The position numbers were made by a program, and so were the translations under genes. A stretch of DNA of 32,723 bases. Origin: JBMDXB01 sp048594975 (GTDB lineage Bacteria > Acidobacteriota > Vicinamibacteria > Vicinamibacterales > 2-12-FULL-66-21). The notes beneath the pieces are model-generated. The model ran no database searches. It was not told the origin of the DNA and saw only the letters and a program-made list of their open reading frames with translations. Shown piece by piece: positions 22,708-30,949 of the stretch (position 1 is its first letter; each line of letters begins with the position of its first letter). The stretch covers positions 1 through 32,723 of the forward strand of contig JBMDXQ010000107.1 in assembly GCA_048594975.1 (NCBI GenBank), written 5' to 3'.

Positions 22708-23994
22708 TCAGTGCCTCATCACCCACACGTAAACCGGCAACCCCGCGATGAGCAACAAAAATCCCCAATAGACGACCTCGGGGCCGGCACCGCCGATCGC
22801 CCACAGCGAGTAGGCAAACGCCAGCGCAGCCGCCACCACCCCGCCGGAGCCCCGCCGCGGTTCGCCGTGGGGACGATCGAGGATCAGAAACGTCGCGAGC
22901 GCAGAGAAGACGTAAGGGATGAGCGTGCTCAGCGTGGCGAGCAGGATGACGAACGTGAACAGGTCGATGAGCGCGCGCGAGTAGTTCATCGCGATGAGCA
23001 CGGTGGAGAGCAGGCTGCTCACCATGACTGCGGGCGCGGGAACGCCGCGGCTGGACACCCTGGCGAAGAGCCTCGGGAACAGCCGATCTGCGGCCATCGC
23101 CTGCGGGAGCTGACCGGAGAGCAGGATCCAGCCGTTCAGCGCGCCGAAGCACGAGACGGCTCCCCCGACCGCGACGACCGCGGCGACGCCGTCGCCGGCG
23201 AGCGCGCGCGCCGCGTCGCTGAACGGCGCCGTCGAGCCCGCCAGCGCGCCCGGCGCCAGGACACCCATCACCCCCACGGTGCTGAGCACGTAGACACCGG
23301 CTGCCAGCGCCGTCCCGACGAGCGTCGCGCGCGGAATCGTCCGATCGGGATCGCGGATGCTGCTCGCGGGGATCGTCGCCGACTCGAGCCCGAGGAACGC
23401 CCACAGCGTCAGCGTCGCGGTCGCCGTCGCGCCTGAGGCGAGCGCGCGCGCGCCGGTGTCGCGCAGCGCAAAATGCGACGGCTCGAGCACGAACAGCCCG
23501 GCGATGCCTATCGCCACGAGCGGCACGATCTTCAGGGCCGTCGTGACCGCCTGCACCGCGCCTGCTGCCCGTACGCCGCTCAGGTTCACCGCGGTGAACG
23601 TCCAGATCGCGGCCAGCGCCAACACCGCCGCCGCCAGCGGCGAACGGACCATCGACGGGACGAACGGTTCGAGGTAGCCGACGCCAGCGACGGCAAGCGC
23701 CGCGTTGGTCGACCACATCGAAATCCAATAACCCCAGGCGACGAAAAATCCGGCGAAGTCGCCGAAGGCGCGGCGCGTGTAGGCGTACGGGCCGCCGGCC
23801 GCGGGCGCGGCGCGGGCCAGGCGCGCGAACACGATCGCCAGCATGAGCGCGCCGGCGGTCGAGAGCGCCCAGCCGGCGAGGCTGACGCCGCCGTACGGGG
23901 CCAGCGAGGCGGGCAGCAGGAACACCCCCGAGCCGATCATGTTTCCCGTGACCAGCGCCACCGCCGACCAGAAGCCGAGCGTCCGCGCCCTCAC
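22708..23994 (-). CDS. APC-family amino acid/polyamine permease
   Basis: This 428-residue membrane protein has about twelve helices. It begins LGFWSAVALVTGNMIGSGVF, the broken first helix with the GxxIGSG substrate-backbone motif of the APC superfamily. Other typical segments are GGPYAYTRRAFGDFAGFFVAW (helix 3), WAFLGLESATIPASSIRDPDRTIPRA (helix 6 region), and FGALNGWILLSGQLPQAMAADRLFP (helix 8 and its loop). The pattern is close to AdiC/YjeH-type basic amino acid or amino acid exporters, but the substrate is unknown. The GTG start at 23994 overlaps the stop of the zinc-ribbon gene by 4 bases (GTGA), so the two are co-translated. Confidence 0.92.
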   Translation of the reverse strand: MRARTLGFWSAVALVTGNMIGSGVFLLPASLAPYGGVSLAGWALSTAGALMLAIVFARLARAAPAAGGPYAYTRRAFGDFAGFFVAWGYWISMWSTNAALAVAGVGYLEPFVPSMVRSPLAAAVLALAAIWTFTAVNLSGVRAAGAVQAVTTALKIVPLVAIGIAGLFVLEPSHFALRDTGARALASGATATATLTLWAFLGLESATIPASSIRDPDRTIPRATLVGTALAAGVYVLSTVGVMGVLAPGALAGSTAPFSDAARALAGDGVAAVVAVGGAVSCFGALNGWILLSGQLPQAMAADRLFPRLFARVSSRGVPAPAVMVSSLLSTVLIAMNYSRALIDLFTFVILLATLSTLIPYVFSALATFLILDRPHGEPRRGSGGVVAAALAFAYSLWAIGGAGPEVVYWGFLLLIAGLPVYVWVMRH

Positions 23995-25097
23995 GAATTA
24001 CTGGCGAGGAGGATGACGAGCAGCACGACCAGCGCCACCAGGACGAGCAGCGCGATCTTCCATTTGCTGAGCGGGTACTGGCCGGCGAGGCGGCCGGTGA
24101 AGCCGTTCACCACGACCTGGTACGGCTTTGACCCGTAGGTATAGGTCAGCACCCAGACCGGCACGAGCATGTGCCTGAACGTGCGGCCGGAGAACGCCGG
24201 AGCGATGCGCAGGTTGCGGTGGGTGTCGCCCGGGACGGCGGCTGCGCACATGCCGCGCAGCTGCTCGGTCATCGACGCCTGCGAGCGCTGCGCCGCCTGC
24301 ACCAGCGCGATCTGGTAGTGCTCGACCACGAAGCCGGAGAGGAACGCGGTGTCGTAGGGGACCATGTCCGGCGTCGGAAACGGCTCCACTTGCTTCAGCA
24401 GCACCTGCGAGATCCCGTGCGTCGCCGGCACTGGCTCGTCGTCGAAGAAGTGGCGCACCACTCCGGACGCCGGCATCCAGCGCACCTGGCGGACCTGCCG
24501 CGTCTGCGTGTGCCCCTTGCTGTCACGATACGTCTCGGTCGTGTAGTGGTAGTGGCCGGCGTCCGCCTGCCACGGGCACACCGCCTGGGCATCGAACGTC
24601 CAGTACGGGATGTAGACGCCGCGCACGCGATCGACCATGGCGCGGGACTTCAGGCTGCCCGGCGCCAGCCACTTGCCCGCGTACCAGCGCCCCATCTGCT
24701 CGCGTACCTGCGCCTCGCTGACCTTGAACGGCAGCAGGCACTGCGGCCGGATCGGTGACTTGATCTCATGGTAGTCGACGAGCGCCGGCGACCCGCAGAA
24801 ATCGCAGGTCTGGCCGACGCGCTCCGCATCAAAGACCGAGATCGCCTTGCAGCTCCGGCATTGTACCGACCGCTTCGCGGCCTGCCACCCGCGCTGCTCG
24901 TCGGGCAGCTCGCGCAGCGCCTTCGAGAGATCGTTCTCGACCAGCGCGCCGGTCGCCTGGTCCACCTCGAACGGAGCGGCAGTACCGCAGAACGGGCACA
25001 CGAGCAGCTGCTTCGCGGGATTCCACTCCGCCTGCGCTCCGCACGCCGCGCAGGGGTACTTGTCGAGCGCGGTGACGTTCTTATCGGCGACGGTCAC
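23991..25097 (-). CDS. Double zinc-ribbon, tail-anchored membrane protein (YdjG-like)
   Basis: This is a 368-residue protein with two zinc ribbons at the N-terminus: Cys16/Cys19 with Cys34/Cys37, and Cys80/Cys83 with Cys98/Cys101. A middle domain follows with KAxSPIRPQCLLPFKV-like sequence, YIPYWTFDAQAVCPWQADAG and FRHMLVPVWVLTYTYGSKPYQVVVNG. The C-terminus has one membrane helix (WKIALLVLVALVVLLVILLA). This layout matches Bacillus YdjG and related proteins often labelled as primosomal-protein-like by mistake. In Bacillus, YdjG brings the SPFH protein YdjI to the membrane during envelope stress. An SPFH gene of that type is immediately upstream here (25130-26177). The start is GTG 25097, without a clear ribosome-binding site. 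Confidence 0.85.
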   Translation of the reverse strand: MTVADKNVTALDKYPCAACGAQAEWNPAKQLLVCPFCGTAAPFEVDQATGALVENDLSKALRELPDEQRGWQAAKRSVQCRSCKAISVFDAERVGQTCDFCGSPALVDYHEIKSPIRPQCLLPFKVSEAQVREQMGRWYAGKWLAPGSLKSRAMVDRVRGVYIPYWTFDAQAVCPWQADAGHYHYTTETYRDSKGHTQTRQVRQVRWMPASGVVRHFFDDEPVPATHGISQVLLKQVEPFPTPDMVPYDTAFLSGFVVEHYQIALVQAAQRSQASMTEQLRGMCAAAVPGDTHRNLRIAPAFSGRTFRHMLVPVWVLTYTYGSKPYQVVVNGFTGRLAGQYPLSKWKIALLVLVALVVLLVILLASNS

Positions 25098-25129
25098 GGT
25101 TCGAGAGACGGTTAGATCAATTCAGACCA

Positions 25130-26177
25130 TCACTTCGCCAGGTACTCCTCCAGCGCGGCGCGCCTGATCCGGTACGACGAGCCGATCTTCTTCGCCTGCA
25201 GCTCGCCCGACTCGATGATCGCCATCACGTCGGCCTCGGGCACCCCCAGCGTCTTCGCGACGTCGGCCGGCGCGAGCAGCTCCGGGAGCGCCGGCGCCAC
25301 CGTCGCGGTCGCGGCGCCCGCTCCGGGCAGCCCGCCCTGGTCCTTCATGATCTGCTGCGCAATGGACAGACCGACGGCCAGCTCCGTGGCCATCCCGCCC
25401 GAGCTCCCGCCCTTCTCCATCCCCTGCGCCATCTGGAACTTCACGTAGTCGTTGAGGTTGCCGACCGCGGCCATGCTCGATCGCTTGTCGATCGCCTGCT
25501 CGACCTCCGGCGGGACCGAGACGTTCTCGACGATGAAGCTGGTGATGCTCAGGCCGTACTTGGCGGACACGGCCGGGTTGATGAGCGGCAGCAGGGCCTC
25601 GCCGAGCTCGGTGTAGCGGCTCGCCACGTCGAAGACGGGCAGCTTGGCCGACGCCAAGCGCGTCGGCGAACACGCTGACGATGCGCGAGCGCATGGTGTC
25701 GGCGAACTCGTCGAGGCGGAAGTTGTGATCGGAGCCGGCCACTTCCTTCAGGAACAGCTTCGCATCGACGATGCGGAAATCGAACGTCCCGAACGCGCGC
25801 GCCCGCACGATCCCGAGATCGTCGTCGCGCATCATGATCGGGTTGGCGGTGCCCCACTTGTTCCCGGTGAACAGGCGCGTATTGAGGAAGTAGACGTCCG
25901 CCTTGAACGGCGAGTTGAACCCGTACTTCCACGACTTGAGCCGCGTCAGCACCGGGATGTTGTCGGTTATCAGCGAGTGCTTGCCGGGTCCGAACGTGTC
26001 GCCGAACTCGCCCAGGTAGACGAACTGCACCTGCTGCGATTCACGGACGATCAGCTGCGCCCCGTTCTTGATCGCCTTGTCGTCGTCGGGGAAGCGGAAC
26101 GAGAGCGTGTCCCTCGAGTCGTCGGTCCACTCGACGATCTCAATGAGCTCGCCCTTGATGAAATCCATGATGCCCAT
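25130..26177 (-). pseudogene. YdjI-like SPFH protein with C-terminal helix-turn-helix, broken by a one-base insertion
   Basis: The first frame (from ATG 26177, with GAGGGAG upstream) gives MGIMDFIKGELIEIVEW and the SPFH domain up to RIVSVFADAL. From about residue 174 the next frame continues with ASAKLPVFDVASRYTELGEA and runs to the stop at 25130. The total of 1048 bases is one more than 349 codons, so one extra base explains the break; it is probably one of the CC pair at 25654-25655. Restored, it is a 348-residue SPFH protein of the YdjI type. Its last 50 residues (LLAPADVAKTLGVPEADVMA, then IIESGELQAKKIG and SYRIRRAALEEYL) form an excisionase-like helix-turn-helix. The next gene downstream encodes its likely membrane recruiter. 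A sequencing error is possible. Confidence 0.8.
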
Positions 26178-26253
26178 TGCTGTGCTCCCTCGTGCCCACG
26201 CGGGCTCCGCCGCGGGCGCAGGCCCGCCGGCTCGCGCCTGTTCGCCGCTCCTC

Positions 26254-27093
26254 TTACACCGGGTCCAGGATCACCGCTCCCGCCGCCCACGGATCCCGCT
26301 CCGCTCCGACGGCGACGGCGCGGCGGCCGAGGTCGGCGAGCAGCCGCTCGCCCTCGTCGCGCGCGGCGGCGCCGCCCGGCCAGAGGTGCGGGTGCATCTC
26401 CACCACCACCGACGCGCCGCCCCGGATCGTCTGCGCAGCGCCGGCGAGCACGTCGAACTCGTAGCCCTCGACGTCCACCAGGATCCAGTCCGGCGCGCGC
26501 CGCCCCGCGAAGTAGTCGTCGAGCGCCAGGACCGGTACCTCGGTGGCTGTGGCCAGCGCCGCCACGGCAGGATTCGCCGCACCCAGCCGGCTCAGACCGC
26601 TTCCGCCGGCGGTGTCGAACAGGCGCGCCGATCCGGCGGCACGCCCGACCGCGCTCGGTACCGCCGTGACGCGCCCGTCGAGACCGTTCATCCGGATGTG
26701 TCTGCGCAGGACGTCGAAAGTCGCGGGATTCGGCTCGAACGCCACCACGTGGCCGTCCGGCGCCGTCCATCGCGCCATCTGCAGGACGTAGATGCCGATG
26801 TTGGCGCCCACGTCCGCGCAGCACTGCCCGGGGCGCAGACGGGCGCGGAGGAACTCGGCGAGTGCCGCTTCGTAGTCCGGCCAGAGCCTCCAGCGGTAGC
26901 GCGGATCGAGTCGATACGTCGCGCCGTTGATCTCGCCGGGCACGCCGGCCCCGCCGCTGAGCGCCAGCAGCAGGTTCGCGTACAGCGGGCTGGCCCATCG
27001 CCGCACGCGACTCCCCGGGCCGCCGACCGTGTTCGCAGCGCGCATCATGGACCGATGGACCATGCCTATCGGCCCGCGGAAATCCTGTTCCAT
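26254..27093 (-). CDS. FkbM-family SAM-dependent methyltransferase
   Basis: This protein of about 279 residues has a class I methyltransferase core. Motif I is CCADVGANIGIYVLQMARW, the acidic end of strand 2 is VVAFEPNPATFDVLRRHI, and the post-core strand DWILVDVEGYEFDVLAG is the FkbM hallmark, followed by VVVEMHPHLW. Members O-methylate sugars and polyketides, so a role in glycan decoration is likely. The start is unsettled; ATG 27093 is the longest that avoids a low-quality upstream extension, while ATGs at 27063 and 27048 are possible. It lies 76 bases upstream of the SPFH gene. The start region is shared with a divergent, decayed zinc-ribbon gene. Confidence 0.85.
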   Translation of the reverse strand: MEQDFRGPIGMVHRSMMRAANTVGGPGSRVRRWASPLYANLLLALSGGAGVPGEINGATYRLDPRYRWRLWPDYEAALAEFLRARLRPGQCCADVGANIGIYVLQMARWTAPDGHVVAFEPNPATFDVLRRHIRMNGLDGRVTAVPSAVGRAAGSARLFDTAGGSGLSRLGAANPAVAALATATEVPVLALDDYFAGRRAPDWILVDVEGYEFDVLAGAAQTIRGGASVVVEMHPHLWPGGAAARDEGERLLADLGRRAVAVGAERDPWAAGAVILDPV

Positions 27094-27128
27094 GACGGGT
27101 GGTGAGAGCACGGCTATTCTACTGCCGT

Positions 27129-27450
27129 ATGACGCCCGACACCGCCTCGCTCCGCTGCCGGCCTGCGGGGCGAACGTCGCGCCGGACACGGGACGCTGCT
27201 CGTGCTGCCGCGCGCGGCTGCCGACCATCAGTTGTCCGTCGTGCTTCGCGCTGATGTTCGACGCGGCTACCTATGGCCAGCAGTGCGGCGCCAGGCGGGA
27301 TCGGTGGGATGGCGCGGCCGCGGCGGTGAACTGCCCGGCTGCCGCCGCGAGATGCAGCGCATCGCCGTCGGCGGAACGCCCTGCTCGAGTGGGCAGGCGA
27401 CGTGGGGAGTCCTCGACCTCCAGGGTTTGATACGCGGCGGCAGGAGGCGC
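27129..27450 (+). pseudogene. Decayed zinc-ribbon protein (zf-TFIIB type)
   Basis: A start ATG at 27129 reads MTPDTASLRC, then loses its frame. In the next frame follow PACGANVAPDTGRCSCCRAR and LPTISCPSCFALMFDAATYG with QQCGARRDR, a chain of CxxC zinc knuckles. One C missing near 27158 would rejoin the two parts. In TYGQQC, a Gly stands where the cysteine of CxxC is expected. A further frame then gives LPGCRREMQRIAVGGTP, which resembles the CPxCxxxMxRIxVGxT start of a zf-TFIIB ribbon, and the expected LLEC and GVWVD parts are scattered. At least two to three frameshifts and a lost zinc ligand show decay. It is the only plus-strand gene remnant in this region. Confidence 0.65.
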
Positions 27451-27476
27451 GGCCGCCGGGCGCGATCCGCTCTCCG

Positions 27477-27887
27477 TTAGTCCGGCTCGAACGTCAGCGC
27501 CACCCCGTTGATGCAGTAGCGGAGCCCGGTCGGCGGCGGGCCATCCTCGAAAACGTGGCCGAGGTGGCCGCCGCAGCGGGTGCAGTGCGCCTCCGAGCGG
27601 ACCATGAAGTGGCTGCGGTCGGTCGCGGTGGCGACGGCGCCCTCGACCGGCGCGAAGAAGCTGGGCCACCCCGTGCCGCTCTCGAACTTGCGCGTGGAGA
27701 TGAACAGCCGCTGCCCGCAGCCGGCGCACTTGAACGTGCCCGGCCGCTTCTCGACCAGCAGCGCGCACGAGCCGGGCCGCTCGGTGGCGTGCTGCCGCAG
27801 CACCTGGTACTGCTCCGGCGTGAGCTGCCGCCGCCACTCCTCATCGCTCTTCGTGACGGCGAAACGCTCGCCGCTCTCATGCGTCAT
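27477..27887 (-). CDS. msrB: Peptide methionine-(R)-S-oxide reductase B
   Basis: This 136-residue enzyme reduces the R-form of methionine sulfoxide. Zinc-binding pairs are in FKCAGCGQRLF and AHCTRCGGHLGHVF. The core motif FESGTGWPSFFAPV and the catalytic Cys in LRYCINGVALTFEPD are intact, and the length is normal for the single-domain form. It lacks a signal peptide and should act in the cytoplasm. ATG 27887 is used; no clear ribosome-binding site is seen. The stop lies just beyond the decayed zinc-ribbon gene on the other strand. Upstream is a repeat-filled gap of about 100 bases. Confidence 0.96.
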   Translation of the reverse strand: MTHESGERFAVTKSDEEWRRQLTPEQYQVLRQHATERPGSCALLVEKRPGTFKCAGCGQRLFISTRKFESGTGWPSFFAPVEGAVATATDRSHFMVRSEAHCTRCGGHLGHVFEDGPPPTGLRYCINGVALTFEPD

Positions 27888-27930
27888 GGTGGTGTTGCAC
27901 TCAGCTCACGAGACAGTCGGCAGCTGGCAG

Positions 27931-27984
27931 CATCCGGCATTCAGCATTCGACATTCTACATTCAGCATTCGGCCTTCGGCACTG
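27931..27984. repeat. Tandem degenerate GCATTCGG/GCATTCAG repeats
   Basis: Seven or so imperfect 7-8 base units (GCATTCA, GCATTCG, ACATTCT, ACATTCA, GCATTCGG, CCTTCGG) stand in direct orientation between msrB and the protease-like gene. The unit is the same as in the hairpin at 19411-19460, but here there is no opposing arm. No gene is seen in this gap. Confidence 0.65.
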
Positions 27985-27991
27985 ACACGCT

Positions 27992-28807
27992 TCATTTCTC
28001 AGCGGCCTGCTTCGAGATCTCGAGCACGTCGGCGGCCGGCAGGATGACCGGCAGCAGGCCGAGCGACTCGGTGCCGCCCATCATCGACATCATCCCGGCC
28101 CGGCCCGCGTCGACCTGCCGCACGGTCAGCAGGCCGACGATCCGCCCATTCGGCATGAAAGCGGGGACGCCGACCGTGGTTGCCGGTGTAGCGAGTACGA
28201 AGAACGTGCGAGGCCGCTCGATGATCGCGCCGATGTCGTGGAGGGCGGCTCCGGGCGTCCAGCCGCCGACGCGGCCGAGCCGCGACAGCACCACGACCTG
28301 GTCGAGCAGGGCCGGCTTCGCCGCCTCCGCCAGGTTGACGGCAACGAGCGGCTTGTCCGGCGGTGCGAGAGGGCGCAGGAACGCCAGGTCGAGGTCCTCG
28401 TCGCGTAGCGCGATCTTCGCGGCAAGCTCGCGGCCGTCCGGCAGCCGCACCTTCAGGTCGGTCGGCTCGCTGGTGAACTCCATCTTCTGGTCGGCGCCGC
28501 CGCCGCCCATCGCCCCCATCAGCTTGGTCATCATGCCGCCGGGGTTGAGCACGCCGAGTGACATGACGACGAGCCCCGAGGGATCGATGACCGTGCCGAT
28601 GCCCTCGACCGTGTCGTCCGACGACTGCAGTTCGCGGCCGGCCATGGACGTCCGCGTCTTCAGCACGACGCGGACGTTGACGATCGCGGCCTGCCATTTC
28701 TTGACGACCTCGCGGGCGTTGCCGCGCGCGTCGGTCTGCGCGCGGGCGGGAACCAGCGTGACGAGCAAGATCACGACGAGCGACGCCGCGAGTGTTCGCA
28801 GTTCCAT
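27992..28807 (-). CDS. Trypsin-fold protein related to HtrA without catalytic residues
   Basis: This 271-residue exported protein (signal sequence LAASLVVILLVTLVPARAQ) has the outline of the HtrA protease domain: GIGTVIDPSGLVVMSLGVLN, then VRLPDGRELAAKIALRDEDLDLAFLRP, then VVVLSRLGR and VPAFMPNGRIVGLLTVRQ. The His of TNxHV is replaced (MSLGV at about 82-86), and the GNSGGP serine loop is replaced by VGVPAF (about 212-217); only the Asp of DLAFL (140) remains. It is therefore probably an inactive protease homologue. The true HtrA gene is immediately upstream on the same strand, 118 bases away, so a regulatory or scaffolding partner role is possible. ATG 28807 starts the signal peptide cleanly. 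Confidence 0.75.
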   Translation of the reverse strand: MELRTLAASLVVILLVTLVPARAQTDARGNAREVVKKWQAAIVNVRVVLKTRTSMAGRELQSSDDTVEGIGTVIDPSGLVVMSLGVLNPGGMMTKLMGAMGGGGADQKMEFTSEPTDLKVRLPDGRELAAKIALRDEDLDLAFLRPLAPPDKPLVAVNLAEAAKPALLDQVVVLSRLGRVGGWTPGAALHDIGAIIERPRTFFVLATPATTVGVPAFMPNGRIVGLLTVRQVDAGRAGMMSMMGGTESLGLLPVILPAADVLEISKQAAEK

Positions 28808-28857
28808 CAATCTACTCTCTTCTCTCACTGCGCGTGGGGGCCTACTTCTCTCAATAC

Positions 28858-28878
28858 GCCCGGGGCCCCACCCCGGGC
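28858..28878. other. G+C-rich hairpin between the HtrA gene and its inactive homologue
   Basis: GCCCGGGG (28858-28865) and CCCCGGGC (28871-28878) form a perfect 8-bp stem with a 5-base loop. No T-run follows on either strand. It may slow or partly stop transcription between the two genes or protect an RNA end. Confidence 0.35.
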
Positions 28879-28925
28879 GCCTGCCCCCTCGCTTCGCTCG
28901 GCCGACTGTCGAGCGCCGAGCGCAA

Positions 28926-30926
28926 CTACTTCCACCCCGTCTGGAGTTCCACGAAAAAGGTGCGGATGCCGCGACGCACTTTCAGCACGACGGCGCTCGG
29001 CTTCGACTTGCCGATCTCGGTCATCTTTGCCTGCACCGCTTCAACCGTCGTCACCGCCTCGCCGTCGATCGCAAGCAGCAGGTCGCCGTCGGCGAGCCGG
29101 CCGAGCGCCGCCCAGCCCCCCTCGCGCACCGCTTCGACGAGCACGCCAGGCTGCGATTCCGGAATCGCGTTCTGCAGGCGGTCGGCCGCCGCCACGTCGC
29201 GCACGCGGAACTCGAAGTTCGGATCCTCGTATTTCTTCATCTCGCGCGGGAGCCGCGGCGCGGTCTCGAGCTTCACGTCGAACTGTCGCTCCTGCCCGCC
29301 CCGCAGCACCGTCAGCTTCACGGTCGAACCGATCTTGTACTGCCGGATCATGGTCGCGAACAGGTCGGCGTCCGACGGCTGCGACGCGCGCACGGGATCG
29401 CCGTCGACGGCGATGATGATGTCGCCGACCTGCAGCCCGCCACCGCCCAGCAACCGCGTCACGCGAACCCCGGTGCGTTCGCCGAGGCCGAGCGCGGCGG
29501 CCAGCTCGGACGTCAGCACCTGCACATTGACCGGAACCCACGCCTTGCGCGCTTCGAGGCCGGGATCCTGCAGCCCTGCCCGTCCCAGTTCCACCACGGT
29601 CAGCATCCGATCGCCGCGGCGATCGAACGACACGACCGCCGTGACGGAATCCCCGCCGCCGTTGGTAAGCCGCCCGGCCGCCTTCTCCAGCGCGACCACG
29701 TCGTCCACCTGGACGTCGTCGAGTGCCAGGATGACGTCGTCGGGCATCAGCGCGGGCTTCGACTGGTCGACCGGCCCGCCCGGCCGCACGCCGCGGACGC
29801 GCACGCCCCGCCGGTCCGGCCGCCGCAGCTCCCGGGCGGCGAGCGCGGTCAGGTCGGAGGCCGTGATCCCGAGCTGCGGCAGCTCACGTACCTCCGCATC
29901 GGCGCGTTCGCGCTCCTCCGGCGTGACGGTGAGCGTGCGTTCGGCGCCGCCGCGTTTCACCACCGCCTCGACCGGCCGGCCGGGCGGCAGGCGCATCACC
30001 AGCTGGTTGAACGGCGGCATCTCCTCGGCGAAGCGGACGCTGACGTCACGGCCCGCCAGCTTGAGGAGGACGTCGCCTGACTCGAAACCGGCGCGCGCCG
30101 CCGGCGATCCTTCGATGGTGCCGCCCACGAGGGCGCCGCGTTCGAGCTCCGAGGACTTGAGCAGCGGCTGTACTTCGAGGCCGAGCCAGCTGCGCTTCAC
30201 CCGTCCGACGCGGATGATCGCGTCCGCCACCTCCTTCACCAGGTCGGCGGGGATCGCGCCCGCCAGGCCCATGCTGATCTCGTTGACTCCCACGATCTCG
30301 CCGTCGAGCGTGACCAGCGGACCGCCCGAGTTGCCGCCGAAGATCGGCGCGTCGTGCCCAATCCACCGGACGAGCGAGCCGACGTCCTCGCCGTCGAGCG
30401 TCATGCGGTTGAAGGGCCAGAACATCCCCGGCATGATCATCTCGGTGTTGCTGACGATCCCCATCGTCACCGACTGCGACAGCGCGAGCGGGCTGCCGAG
30501 CGCGAGCACGCGGTCGCCGACGCGCAGCCTCGCCGGGTCGCCGAACGAGGCGGCCGGAAACGTCCGCGGCCGCGTCGGTTGGAGCTTCAGCACGGCGATG
30601 TCCGACAGCGGATCGGTCCCCACCAGCTCCGCGGGGATCTCCTCCCGAGTCGCCAGCGTGCAGATGATCCGCCGCGTCCGCCCCGCCACGTGGTGGTTGG
30701 TGACGACGTGGCCTTCCGCCGTGATGATGGTGCCGCTGCCCGCGGCCTCGCGCTTCAGCTCCCGACCGTCCTGGTGATTGACGGTCACGACGTGGATGCG
30801 GACCAGGCTCGGGGCGACCTTCGACAGCGCCACGTCCACATCGCGCGCCGCCGGCTGCATCGTCTGGCAGAGCGCGACGTCGGCCACGGCGAAAATCAGC
30901 ACGAGGACACAGGAAAGACGGTGCAT
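28926..30926 (-). CDS. HtrA/DegP-like serine protease with multiple PDZ domains
   Basis: This 666-residue exported protease has a signal peptide (LSCVLVLIFAVADVALCQ) and a trypsin-like domain with an intact triad: His79 in VVTNHHV, Asp109 in SDIAVLKL and Ser200 in GGNSGGPL. The C-terminal 430 residues hold about four PDZ-like modules: GLEVQPLL with GTIEGSPAARAGFESGDVLL, GVRVRGVRPGG with MPDDVILALDD, GVRVTRLLGGGGLQVGDIII and GVLVEAVREGGWAALGRLADGDLL. Classical DegP has two PDZ domains in about 475 residues, so this form is extended. It should act in the periplasm on misfolded or specific proteins. ATG 30926 is 58 bases from the end of the upstream gene. An inactive relative follows downstream. 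Confidence 0.93.
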   Translation of the reverse strand: MHRLSCVLVLIFAVADVALCQTMQPAARDVDVALSKVAPSLVRIHVVTVNHQDGRELKREAAGSGTIITAEGHVVTNHHVAGRTRRIICTLATREEIPAELVGTDPLSDIAVLKLQPTRPRTFPAASFGDPARLRVGDRVLALGSPLALSQSVTMGIVSNTEMIMPGMFWPFNRMTLDGEDVGSLVRWIGHDAPIFGGNSGGPLVTLDGEIVGVNEISMGLAGAIPADLVKEVADAIIRVGRVKRSWLGLEVQPLLKSSELERGALVGGTIEGSPAARAGFESGDVLLKLAGRDVSVRFAEEMPPFNQLVMRLPPGRPVEAVVKRGGAERTLTVTPEERERADAEVRELPQLGITASDLTALAARELRRPDRRGVRVRGVRPGGPVDQSKPALMPDDVILALDDVQVDDVVALEKAAGRLTNGGGDSVTAVVSFDRRGDRMLTVVELGRAGLQDPGLEARKAWVPVNVQVLTSELAAALGLGERTGVRVTRLLGGGGLQVGDIIIAVDGDPVRASQPSDADLFATMIRQYKIGSTVKLTVLRGGQERQFDVKLETAPRLPREMKKYEDPNFEFRVRDVAAADRLQNAIPESQPGVLVEAVREGGWAALGRLADGDLLLAIDGEAVTTVEAVQAKMTEIGKSKPSAVVLKVRRGIRTFFVELQTGWK

Positions 30927-30949
30927 GTGGTCATTCTTACATTAGTCGG

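Noticed and set aside
25122..26177. A programmed +1 frameshift in the SPFH gene
   Set aside because: There is no slippery codon plus stop as in prfB, and the inverted repeat at the break explains a one-base insertion more simply.
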